Origin: a bacterium
Lineage (GTDB): Bacteria; Bacteroidota; Bacteroidia; Bacteroidales; Muribaculaceae
Assembly (NCBI GenBank): GCA_014802625.1
Contig: JAAVBX010000020.1
Span: 1-59,148 of the forward strand
DNA length: 59,148 nucleotides
Direction of reading: 5' to 3'
In this document: piece after piece, positions 52,196 through 59,148 of the stretch
How the letters are laid out: each line of letters opens with the position of its first letter
Numbering within the stretch: position 1 is the first letter of the stretch
Translations under genes and position numbers: made by a program
Notes under the pieces: generated by a model
Database searches by the model: none
Told to the model about the DNA's origin: nothing
What the model saw: the letters and a program-made list of their open reading frames with translations, nothing else

Positions 52196-54088
52196 ATGAA
52201 AACATTAAATAAGATTTTCTTCAGCCTCGGAATCGCAGGAGCAGCTTTCGGCATGTCTTCCTGTGTGGGCGATCTGGATCTCCAGCCCCGCGACCCTAGC
52301 GAAAATACAGATGTGACATCCGATATCGATGCGGTCTTCGCCGATATCTATCTCAACTTCTCCACATATGGAGCCAACGGCTCAAGCCCCGTGTCCGGCT
52401 TCGACGGCGGTATGGCCGCTTTCCAGCGCGCTATGTTCATAGCCGAGGAAATCCCCACCGACGAGGCCTCCTGGCTCTGGGACCCCGCCGACTACGGCAC
52501 TTTCAACTACGGCACCTTCAACGCCGACCAGGGCTGTCTCTACGGTTTCTACTCTCGTCTGCTGATCAACATCACGCTCTGCAACCAGTTCATCCAGAAC
52601 GTCGACAACGGCTATTTCAATCTCGACGCCGAAGGTCAGGCCAGAGCACAGCAGTATAAACTGCAGGCCAAGGCCCTCTGGGGCGCATGCTATTATTACA
52701 TGCTCTCCTTCTATGACAAGATTCCCTATGCCGACGAAACTCTTCCCATCGGCGCCGAGCCCACTCAGCTTCCCCGTAAGCAGGTATATGACCTCGTGAC
52801 ATCCGCCCTCGAGCAGGTGGTGACAGATTTCGGTGCTAACCAGAAGCCTCTCTATGGTTTCGTAGGCCTCGACATGGCTGAATCCGTACTGGCCAAGATC
52901 TACCTCAACGCCGAGGTATTCACCGGAACAGCCGATTGGCAGAAATGCTACACCCACAGTAAGAACGTCATCGATCGTCTCGGCCACGGCGGCTACTATG
53001 GCAACGGACTCGCACGCAGCTACAACGCCCTTTTCGGTGCCAACAACGACAAGTATGTTATCGGCAACCCCGGCTCCGACGTCAACGAAATTATCTGGAG
53101 TATTGTCGGCAACAACGTCAATCTGACATCTTTCTCCGGCTCGGGCTTCCTCCAGGCCGGCTGGATAGGCACTAACGCCGTGCAGGAGACTATGGGCACT
53201 CCCACCCAGGTCGCTGCCGACAACAACAAGGTCTACGAGAATGCCGACGGCACTCAGTCTTTCTATCAGTATTATGCTGATGCCACTGAATATCAGAATG
53301 CCAAAACAAAATATGATGAGGCTGTAGGTGATTCAAAGACTGCCTGGACTGCCCAGATCTCCGAGACAGTCAATGGTGTCCACTACTCATTCGACCCCAA
53401 CGGCGCCGGATATGTGGCTCAAGACTGGTACAACGCCGGCTACGGCTGGAAGTGTATGGTAGCTCGCAAATCTTTCGTCCGCAAGTTTGAATGGGACGAC
53501 GTGGCCATGAGCGTAAGCTCCGACCGTCGCGTCAGCCTCTGGCAGACTTCAAAACATGGCTTCAGCTCCGAGAACATTTCGCTCGTCGGCGACGACTGGG
53601 GTAACAACGGCTACCTCTGCCCGAAGTATTCCAACTGGGCCTACAACGACGACGGCACTATCAACAAGGCTGAATCTCCCACAAATATCGCCAACGCCTC
53701 CGGCGACTACGCCGCTATCCGTCTGGCAGAGATCTATCTGACCGCAGCCGAGGCCATCCTTAACGGTGGCGGCGGCTCCGAGGCAGAGGCACTCCAGTAT
53801 GTCAACTGGATCCGTCAGCGTGCCTATGGCGATGCCGTCGGCGACGAATCTCACTTCTGGAGCCGTCTCGCCATGCAGGACCTCCGCGACGAGCGCTGCC
53901 GCGAGCTCTATCAGGAGAATGTACGCCGTTCTGACCTCATCCGCTGGAACCAGTGGTGCACAGGTTACACCTGGGAATGGAAGGGCGGCCTGCAGAACGG
54001 TACAAACCTCCCCACTTACACGAAGCTCTACCCCATCCCGACACGTACGATGACAGCTTCCAACTTCGAGCAGACTACCGGTTATTAA
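52196..54088 (+). CDS. SusD/RagB family nutrient-binding lipoprotein
   Basis: This 630-residue surface lipoprotein caps the SusC barrel and binds glycan. The lipobox is SSC near residue 23 (FGMSSCVGDLDL). SusD features are the DLDLQPRD start, TPR-like helices (e.g. QYKLQAKALWGACYYYMLSF), and the C-terminal motif with LAEIYLTAAEAIL, YVNWIRQRAYG and LRDERCRELYQENVRRSDLI. It is somewhat longer than B. thetaiotaomicron SusD. It follows SusC in the operon. Confidence 0.95.
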   Translation: MKTLNKIFFSLGIAGAAFGMSSCVGDLDLQPRDPSENTDVTSDIDAVFADIYLNFSTYGANGSSPVSGFDGGMAAFQRAMFIAEEIPTDEASWLWDPADYGTFNYGTFNADQGCLYGFYSRLLINITLCNQFIQNVDNGYFNLDAEGQARAQQYKLQAKALWGACYYYMLSFYDKIPYADETLPIGAEPTQLPRKQVYDLVTSALEQVVTDFGANQKPLYGFVGLDMAESVLAKIYLNAEVFTGTADWQKCYTHSKNVIDRLGHGGYYGNGLARSYNALFGANNDKYVIGNPGSDVNEIIWSIVGNNVNLTSFSGSGFLQAGWIGTNAVQETMGTPTQVAADNNKVYENADGTQSFYQYYADATEYQNAKTKYDEAVGDSKTAWTAQISETVNGVHYSFDPNGAGYVAQDWYNAGYGWKCMVARKSFVRKFEWDDVAMSVSSDRRVSLWQTSKHGFSSENISLVGDDWGNNGYLCPKYSNWAYNDDGTINKAESPTNIANASGDYAAIRLAEIYLTAAEAILNGGGGSEAEALQYVNWIRQRAYGDAVGDESHFWSRLAMQDLRDERCRELYQENVRRSDLIRWNQWCTGYTWEWKGGLQNGTNLPTYTKLYPIPTRTMTASNFEQTTGY

Positions 54089-54112
54089 TCTGACTAATTC
54101 TGACAAGAAAAA

Positions 54113-55141
54113 ATGAAAAAATTATCGATAATCATGGCGATGGTCGCTCTGGTGCTCGGTTTCTCTTCATGCAAGCAGGAGTCTGATCCCCAATACCACG
54201 CCCCCACCACTTTCACGGTCAACGAGCCGGCTCTCAAGAACCAGGCTTTCCGTTGTGCCACCGATATGACCGATGCAGAGACTTTCAACCTCTTCTGCTC
54301 TCAGCCCGACTACGGCTACTCAGCGGTCTGCAAGTATTCTGCGCTCGTATCGCTTGATCCCAACGCTCCCATCGATGAGTGGTTGCCCCTCCCCAACCAG
54401 AACAGCACTTCAGCCGCTATGGCCATCAAGACTTTCGAGCTCGGCAGCGCGGTCAACAAACTGCTCGGTGTGGTAGACCAGGAGGATTTCGATGCCCATG
54501 GCTACGGCAATCAGGAATTCAAGTGCTATTTCAAGGCCGCATGCGAGATTGAAGGCGTCGAGGGTTCCTACATCGTCAGCGACAATACTGTCAGCTACGA
54601 CAAGGTCATGATCTACTATGCAGTCAAGACTCCGGCATGGATCTATATCTGCGGTGATGTACAGAACCCCGTCACGATGATCAACAACGGCTTCACTGCT
54701 CCCAGCATGGCTAACTTCGATCTCTATAAGAACAACTTCGCCCTCTACGAGCCCGAGGATATGATCGGCGAGAAACTCTACGTCGGCGTCTTCAACGTAA
54801 CTCCCAAAGAAGATGCCGCCAATCCCGCCACATCCGATCCCGGCAACGTTGACCAGTGCGCGCAGTTCCGATTCTTCACTGAGCTTCTCGGCTGGACTGC
54901 CGACGCTTCTCTCGGTTCGAATGAGGCCGACTTCTACTGTCTCCCCATCACCGACAAGTGGCAGGCCGGATTCAGCGGCGACATCGTCAACCAGGGTCTC
55001 GGCAACTGGGGTGTATTCGTGACCGAACCCCAGCCCCTCACTATTGTCGTCGATCAGGTGAACAACAAGATTTTCGTCAAGGAGGGTAGCAACACCGTCA
55101 CTTTCGTGGGCCGTGAACCCGAGTTCACTCCCGCAGAGTAA
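54113..55141 (+). CDS. SusE-like outer membrane lipoprotein
   Basis: This 342-residue lipoprotein has a lipobox (GFSSC, Cys near residue 20). An N-terminal SusE-type Ig-like domain (about 25-150, FTVNEPALKNQAF) is followed by a C-terminal carbohydrate-binding-like domain (about 175-340, WIYICGDVQNPVTMINNGF). In starch loci SusE binds maltooligosaccharide at the cell surface. Its place directly after SusD (24 bp) supports the call. Sequence identity to the prototype looks low, so specificity is inferred. Confidence 0.85.
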   Translation: MKKLSIIMAMVALVLGFSSCKQESDPQYHAPTTFTVNEPALKNQAFRCATDMTDAETFNLFCSQPDYGYSAVCKYSALVSLDPNAPIDEWLPLPNQNSTSAAMAIKTFELGSAVNKLLGVVDQEDFDAHGYGNQEFKCYFKAACEIEGVEGSYIVSDNTVSYDKVMIYYAVKTPAWIYICGDVQNPVTMINNGFTAPSMANFDLYKNNFALYEPEDMIGEKLYVGVFNVTPKEDAANPATSDPGNVDQCAQFRFFTELLGWTADASLGSNEADFYCLPITDKWQAGFSGDIVNQGLGNWGVFVTEPQPLTIVVDQVNNKIFVKEGSNTVTFVGREPEFTPAE

Positions 55142-55172
55142 TCCGCTCCGATTCGATCTGAACATCATTATG

Positions 55173-55204
55173 CGCCGGGTGGCGCGGTAAAGCACCACCC
55201 GGCG
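55173..55204 (+). promoter_or_regulatory. Hairpin between susE-like and susF-like genes
   Basis: CGCCGGGTGG (55173-55182) pairs with CCACCCGGCG (55195-55204) around a 12-nt loop. No T-run follows, so it is more likely a processing or attenuation element that lowers expression of the downstream gene. Confidence 0.6.
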
Positions 55205-55236
55205 TCTCCTAAAAAGAAAAATCTTTTTACCCAACT

Positions 55237-56712
55237 ATGAAAAAAATCAAATTCATATCAGCCATAGCTCTGACCTTGATGCTGGGAGCCTGTGAAAACT
55301 ACGATCTCCCCAATCCTCCCGGTCAGACCAATCCGGCACCCGACGGCTACTTCGAGAACAGCAGCATCGCTCTGGAGCCGGTAACCGCTACCCTCGATCT
55401 CACTCAGCTCAACGCTGACAATAAGTTCGCAACAGTGGCCAACATCACCACTCTTGAGAACTTCCCAGAGGGCTACACTCTTGAGATTGACATGCAGGTC
55501 GGCTCTAACGATCAGTTCGCAAATGTCACTACACTCTCCACTGTCATCGAGGGCGACGCAGTCACTGTCAACCCGGACCTCGTCAACGGTGCGATCCAGG
55601 ATATTATTACACGCGAACCCGGCACTCTCAACGTGCCCGCACGATTCATCGCCTACGCCACACGTGAGACAACACGCATGCGCCTCGGTGGTGTCGACGC
55701 ATTCTTCGGTCAAGAGCTCCTCTCTGTGAAGACTCTTGATTATGGTAAGGTCATCGAAGATAGCTACTACTTCGTTCCCTGCAATGCATCCGGCACACCC
55801 GAACTGACCAAAGCCGTACGCATGGAGAATACAGCAGGCTCCGGCGTATCACCCTACGACAACCCTGAATTCGCTATCAAGCTCGACATCCCCGCTGACA
55901 CAGAATACCGTTGGGTGATCGCTCCCGCAAGCTCCATGTCGGCAGGCGTATCCGCAACCTTCTTCGGCTGCAACGCAACGGAAGATGGCATGAGCGGTAA
56001 ACTGGCCACAGGCTACACCGCAGGTCTTATGCCTATCAACGGTGCTGTCCTCGTGACTGTCAACATGGATGAGGAATCCTACACTCTGAGCTACGCATTC
56101 GACATCATCTATCCTCTCTACAGCGGTAAGACTGACGCCGTGCTTCCCCTCTACACGACCAACTACATCAACTACACCGGCGTGACAGCCATCAACCAAC
56201 GCTGGAATATCTACACTCAGGCCGACAAGGAGGGTGTGATATTCAAGGTTGACGATGAAGTTGAAGCAGAAGTTAGCGAGGATGGCCTCGTGCAGACCGG
56301 CGGTATCAGCCAGAGCGGCTCGACCGCTATCTCAGCTCCCGTAAAGGGTAACACTCTCTATTGGGCCGACGTAAATCTCGTGCAGAAGACTTACTCCATC
56401 AGCGCAATCCAGACTATCTCTGTCATCGGTGCCCACAACGGTTGGGACCTCGCCACTGCTCCGGCATTGACTCCCTCGAAGAACCTCCACACCTGGACCA
56501 TCTCCGATGTAGAACTCGACGGCGAGTTCAAGTTCAACTGCAACAACGACTGGACTCTCGACTTCGGCGGAACTCCCAACCCCGATTACTCCGGACAATC
56601 CGTCTACACTCTTGCATTCAAGGGTGGCAACATGAGCATCGAGAAGGGCAAATATGACATCGAGATTAACTTCGAAACATATCCCTATATCGCTACTTTC
56701 ACCAAAAAGTAA
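55237..56712 (+). CDS. SusF-like outer membrane lipoprotein with carbohydrate-binding modules
   Basis: This 491-residue lipoprotein has a lipobox (MLGAC, Cys near 19). An N-terminal DUF5115/SusE-like region (about 35-190) is followed by two or more CBM58-like modules. The last one is best seen in SVIGAHNGWDLATAPALTP (near 395) and LDGEFKFNCNNDWTLDFGG (near 425), typical of SusE/SusF starch-binding domains. It probably holds starch at the cell surface. It is the last gene of the sus operon, before a strong terminator. Confidence 0.85.
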   Translation: MKKIKFISAIALTLMLGACENYDLPNPPGQTNPAPDGYFENSSIALEPVTATLDLTQLNADNKFATVANITTLENFPEGYTLEIDMQVGSNDQFANVTTLSTVIEGDAVTVNPDLVNGAIQDIITREPGTLNVPARFIAYATRETTRMRLGGVDAFFGQELLSVKTLDYGKVIEDSYYFVPCNASGTPELTKAVRMENTAGSGVSPYDNPEFAIKLDIPADTEYRWVIAPASSMSAGVSATFFGCNATEDGMSGKLATGYTAGLMPINGAVLVTVNMDEESYTLSYAFDIIYPLYSGKTDAVLPLYTTNYINYTGVTAINQRWNIYTQADKEGVIFKVDDEVEAEVSEDGLVQTGGISQSGSTAISAPVKGNTLYWADVNLVQKTYSISAIQTISVIGAHNGWDLATAPALTPSKNLHTWTISDVELDGEFKFNCNNDWTLDFGGTPNPDYSGQSVYTLAFKGGNMSIEKGKYDIEINFETYPYIATFTKK

Positions 56713-56741
56713 GTACCCGGGATAAATTCACCCACCTATGA

Positions 56742-56776
56742 ATAAGGGGAGGCTACCTCAGATAGCCTCCCCTTAT
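56742..56776 (+). terminator. Terminator of the sus operon
   Basis: ATAAGGGGAGGCTA (56742-56755) pairs with TAGCCTCCCCTTAT (56763-56776), then CTGTTTTC. It lies 30 bp after the stop. Confidence 0.88.
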
Positions 56777-56862
56777 CTGTTTTCAAAACGCCGGCAAATC
56801 TACCGAATTATCTCAACAACATAGACTCACGAAAAATTCAAGGGAAAAAATTCATAAATATT

Positions 56863-56893
56863 TTGCAGATTTAAAAAAATTTATATAACTTTG
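56863..56893 (+). promoter_or_regulatory. Promoter of the secreted CBM-like gene
   Basis: TTG (56863-56865), 20 bp, TAACTTTG (56886-56893): an excellent match, with a leader of about 110 nt to the ATG at 57010. Confidence 0.78.
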
Positions 56894-57009
56894 TCACCAA
56901 ATACAAGAAGCGCGATTTTGATGCTAAATGAAAAACTCGGCATTACGCTACTTCCTCAACTTGTGCTGATAAAACTAAATAAATAACTTAACCAAAAATC
57001 TACTTCACG

Positions 57010-57918
57010 ATGAAGAAATTTTACGCTTTCGCAGCAGCAGCTGCTATAGCTATCTCAGCTAACGCACAGGCGCTCTACATGACAGGTGCAAGCGACAACG
57101 GTCCAGAAGAGGGTGGTCTCCCCGCACAGTGGGCACCCAGCAACCCCGCAGAGTTCGAGATAGTTAACGGTGTATATCAGATCACTGTCAACGGTCTCTC
57201 TCAGTTCAAGGTTTCCACTGCGAAATCCGAGGTAGAGGGTGACTGGACCGACTTCAATGCAGGTGCTCTCACTTGCAATTATGGCGAAGAAGCCGGCGCA
57301 ACTGTAGCACTGACTGAAGGCGACGCCAATATCATGTGCCCCTGGACAGGCGACTGGACTGTAGTGGTAGCAGCCGACCTCTCCACAATCACAATGACAA
57401 CTGACACTCCCAAGCCCACCGGTGGCCCTGAGCTCTATCTCCGTGGTGACATGAACAGCTGGGACAACATCGAGGGCTGGATGTTCGAGCAGGTCAGCGA
57501 CAACGTATTCAAATTCGTCTGCGGCGAGGATCAGAAGATCCAGGCATCCGAGACTTTCAAGGTAGCTGACGCAAGCTGGGCGAAATACAACTTCGGTGCA
57601 GGTGAGGAAGCAGAGATTCTTCTCGACCTTGAGACTGAGATTTTCCAGGGCAGCAATACCAACATGACTGTCGGTGAGGAATGGAACGGCGTTGCATGGC
57701 TCTGCCTCGACTATGAAGGTGCTGTTATGTTCGTTCTTTCCAACGACAAGGAGTACGTTCCCGAATTCTTAGACTCCAATGCAGTTGAGACTGTTGCAGT
57801 TGAGAACGCTCCCGTTTACTACTACAACCTCCAGGGTGTTCGTGTTGAGAACCCCGTTAACGGCATCTACGTTAAAGTCGTAGGTGAGAAGGCTGCGAAA
57901 GTCCTCTTCAACAACTAA
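57010..57918 (+). CDS. Secreted protein with starch-binding-like module and T9SS-like tail
   Basis: This 302-residue exported protein has a signal peptide (about 1-19, Ala-rich, ends SANA). The middle contains ELYLRGDMNSWDN near residue 142, like the first strand of SusE/F or CBM48-like modules. An earlier related segment starts LYMTGASDNG near 22, suggesting two tandem modules. The C-terminus (YYNLQGVRVENPVNGIYVK, then KAAKVLFNN) resembles a type IX secretion sorting tail. Codon use favours highly expressed forms by eye. It sits downstream of the sus operon with its own promoter and may help hold glucan outside the cell (inference). Confidence 0.78.
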   Translation: MKKFYAFAAAAAIAISANAQALYMTGASDNGPEEGGLPAQWAPSNPAEFEIVNGVYQITVNGLSQFKVSTAKSEVEGDWTDFNAGALTCNYGEEAGATVALTEGDANIMCPWTGDWTVVVAADLSTITMTTDTPKPTGGPELYLRGDMNSWDNIEGWMFEQVSDNVFKFVCGEDQKIQASETFKVADASWAKYNFGAGEEAEILLDLETEIFQGSNTNMTVGEEWNGVAWLCLDYEGAVMFVLSNDKEYVPEFLDSNAVETVAVENAPVYYYNLQGVRVENPVNGIYVKVVGEKAAKVLFNN

Positions 57919-57947
57919 TCCATAGAACCCATCTTCCAACGTATATC

Positions 57948-57978
57948 AAGCGGCGTCATCCCCCCGATGGCGCCGCTT
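57948..57978 (+). terminator. Terminator-like stem after the secreted CBM-like gene
   Basis: AAGCGGCGTCATC (57948-57960) pairs with GATGGCGCCGCTT (57966-57978) around CCCCC, with one G-T pair. The sequence between the stop and this stem (about 57920-57945) looks like a decayed repeat unit (CCATAGAACC ... CCAACGTATA). Confidence 0.65.
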
Positions 57979-58003
57979 CCCGTATTCCTCCAGTGACCAC
58001 TGG

Positions 58004-58310
58004 CCAGGGATCCAACGTACACAAGGATTCTCCATAGACCAACAACCAGAGAACCAACGTACACAAGGGTTCTCCAGAGACCAACAACCAGGGAACCATA
58101 GTATACGAGGATTCTCCATAGACCAACAACCAGAGAACCAACGTATACGAGGATTCTCCATAGACCAACAACCAGGGATCCAACGTACACAAGGGTTCTC
58201 CAGAGACCAACAACCAGAGAACCAACGTATACGAGGATTCTCCATAGACCTATAACCAGGGATCCAACGTATACGAGGATTCTCCATAGACCAATAACCA
58301 GAGAACCATG
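58004..58310 (-). repeat. Reverse array A: seven 42-bp units of the ATGGTCTATGG repeat family
   Basis: Units begin at 58004, 58046, 58088, 58130, 58172, 58214 and 58256 with an exact 42-bp period, plus a partial unit at 58298. Each contains CCAGAGAACC or CCAGGGATCC, AACGTATACG and TTCTCCATAGACCAACAA. All three minus-strand frames stay open because 42 is divisible by three, giving a 14-residue peptide repeat; this is a by-product, not a protein. It forms the left arm of a palindromic locus whose A+T-rich centre is 58309-58330. Confidence 0.95.
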
Positions 58311-58330
58311 ATAATATATAGAAGAGAACA

Positions 58331-58508
58331 GTTGGTCCTATGGTTTAATGGTCTATGGAGTACCCACACGGTCCCGGCAAGAACCGATGGTCCCATGGTA
58401 TAATGGTCTATGGAGAACCCACACGGTCCCGGCAAGAAACGTTGGTCCTATGGTTTAATGGTCTATGGAGAACCCACACGGTCCCGGCAAGAACCGTTGG
58501 TCCTATGG
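58331..58508 (+). repeat. Forward array B: three 55-bp units leading into the GxxExxY gene
   Basis: Units start at 58331, 58386 and 58441 (55 bp), with a partial fourth at 58496. The core is TTGGTCCTATGG, TTTA, ATGGTCTATGGAGAACCC; the filler CACACGGTCCCGGCAAGAA is conserved between units. The core is the reverse complement of array A's core, so A and B make a large interrupted palindrome. The fourth, partial unit ends in TCCTATGG, whose ATG (58505) is in frame with the GxxExxY gene. Confidence 0.95.
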
Positions 58509-58906
58509 AACGTAAATATAATGAAACTATGGATATAAAAGAATTGATTGATCGTATTCACGATGCCGCATTCGAAGTTCGTAAACATCTGTTACCCGGA
58601 TACTTAGAGAATGTTTATAAGACTGCTTTACTACTAGAATTAAGGAGCAACGGTCTGAAGGTGGAAACCGAAGTAGAAACAAATGTAAAATATAAAGGAG
58701 TCAATGTAGGGAAATACCGCATAGATATGCTGGTGGAGGATTGTGTCATAATTGAATTGAAAGTTGCTTCTATGCTTACTACCGCCCATACATTTCAGAT
58801 TGTCAACTACCTAACTACCACGGGAATCAACGACGGATTACTCATAAACTTCGGAACTGAATTCCAGTTTCAGCACAAGACACGTATCTACAACAAGCAC
58901 TCATAA
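58505..58906 (+). CDS. GxxExxY protein (PD-(D/E)XK nuclease fold) embedded in repeats
   Basis: This 133-residue protein (or 125 if the ATG at 58529, MDIKELIDRIH, is used) has the name-giving motif G-Y-L-E-N-V-Y. A PD-(D/E)XK-like active site follows: Asp in YRIDMLVED and E-x-K in VIIELKVAS (Asp66, Glu76, Lys78 in the short form). Length fits the PDDEXK_3/GxxExxY family, whose biochemical role is unknown. The gene is visibly more A+T-rich than the surrounding genes, suggesting transfer. It is flanked on both sides by inverted repeat arrays with no other gene. The 58505 start lies inside the last repeat unit. No promoter or terminator of usual form is seen. Confidence 0.88.
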   Translation: MERKYNETMDIKELIDRIHDAAFEVRKHLLPGYLENVYKTALLLELRSNGLKVETEVETNVKYKGVNVGKYRIDMLVEDCVIIELKVASMLTTAHTFQIVNYLTTTGINDGLLINFGTEFQFQHKTRIYNKHS

Positions 58907-58918
58907 AACTCCATCGAT

Positions 58919-58990
58919 CCTCCATAGACCATTAACCATAGAACCAGCGTTCTCGAAATTTCTCCATAGACCATTAACCGTAGAACCATG
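58919..58990 (-). repeat. Reverse array C1: two 42-bp units
   Basis: Units start at 58920 and 58962 (CTCCATAGACCATTAACC, then ATAGAACCA or GTAGAACCA). It begins about 13 bp after the GxxExxY stop. It is the left arm of a second palindrome whose A+T-rich centre is 58991-59010. Confidence 0.9.
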
Positions 58991-59010
58991 TGCATATATG
59001 AAAATTTAAC

Positions 59011-59148
59011 GATGGTCCCATGGCCTGATGGTCTATGGAGAACCTCCCGACGCAGCAAGATCCGCTGGTCCCATGGCCTGATGGTCTATGGAGAACCTCC
59101 CGACGCAGCAAGATCCGCTGGTCCCATGGCCTGATGGTCTATGGAGAA
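59011..59148 (+). repeat. Forward array C2: 53-bp units, cut by the window end
   Basis: Units start at 59011, 59064 and 59117, with core GGTCCCATGGCCTG, ATGGTCTATGGAGAACC and filler TCCCGACGCAGCAAGATCCG identical between the two complete units. The third is cut by the window edge, so the array probably continues. With C1 it forms the second palindromic locus beside the GxxExxY gene. Confidence 0.92.

Noticed and set aside
57915-58287. Three long minus-strand reading frames with a 14-residue repeat
   Set aside because: The 42-bp period keeps every frame open; all three frames are simply translated repeat, with no start context or family match.
58004-59148. CRISPR array
   Set aside because: The segments between cores are the same within each array instead of unique spacers, units occur in both orientations, and no cas genes are present.

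Overview
The window is a chromosomal segment of a Bacteroidales bacterium, by inference a Muribaculaceae-type gut commensal. The evidence is a SusC/SusD/SusE/SusF locus, repeated promoters of the Bacteroidetes type (TTG, about 20 bp, TAnnTTTG), scarce Shine-Dalgarno sites, a DUF6377 regulator, DUF4834 and GIN-domain proteins, and secreted proteins with T9SS-like C-terminal tails. Family placement is inference; no rRNA or taxonomic marker alignment could be run.

Layout. 1-400: palindromic repeat locus L, then the terminator of a PpiD-like chaperone gene. 401-8711: periplasmic chaperone, CCA-adding enzyme, M24 peptidase, a secreted protein, a SulP anion transporter and tRNA-Pro. 8720-12660: YeiH-type transporter behind a possibly pseudoknotted leader, a UbiA-like membrane protein with degenerate motifs, MetK and tRNA-Leu. 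12770-24830: coiled-coil membrane protein, YebC, PheT, phosphatidylethanolamine synthesis (Psd, PssA), DUF4834, a HAD phosphatase, a sensor kinase, RpoN, a TPR protein and CrcB. 25310-31203: DUF6377 regulator, lipid kinase, M16 peptidase, DusB and a GIN-domain protein. 31270-38280: surface-glycan and lipid region with a flippase, acyltransferase, GtrA, CDP-alcohol phosphotransferase and a GDP-heptose precursor operon (HddA, GmhA, fused HddC-GmhB). 38307-43730: CotH kinase with an acidic secreted partner, then a lipoprotein/ABC ATPase/permease operon. 43797-48593: aminotransferase, SusA-like GH13 and a PurF paralogue whose glutaminase site is dismantled. 48704-57978: starch-type Sus locus (SusC, D, E, F-like) plus a secreted protein.

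The right end (57920-59148) is the most unusual part. An A+T-richer gene for a GxxExxY protein (PD-(D/E)XK nuclease fold) sits between two large interrupted palindromes. Each palindrome is built from tandem repeats in opposite orientation, separated by a roughly 20-bp A+T-rich centre. The same core with the same arm-centre-arm architecture recurs at the extreme left end. The final unit of one array supplies a possible start codon of the nuclease-like gene. This repeat/GxxExxY association is the best candidate for an undescribed system here.

Functional links. GH13 plus SusCDEF suggests maltooligosaccharide and starch use, although no SusB, SusG or SusR is present in the window. HddA, GmhA and HddC-GmhB make GDP-D-glycero-alpha-D-manno-heptose for surface glycans. 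Psd and PssA make membrane lipid. SulP, YeiH and MetK lie close together and may reflect sulfur metabolism (inference).
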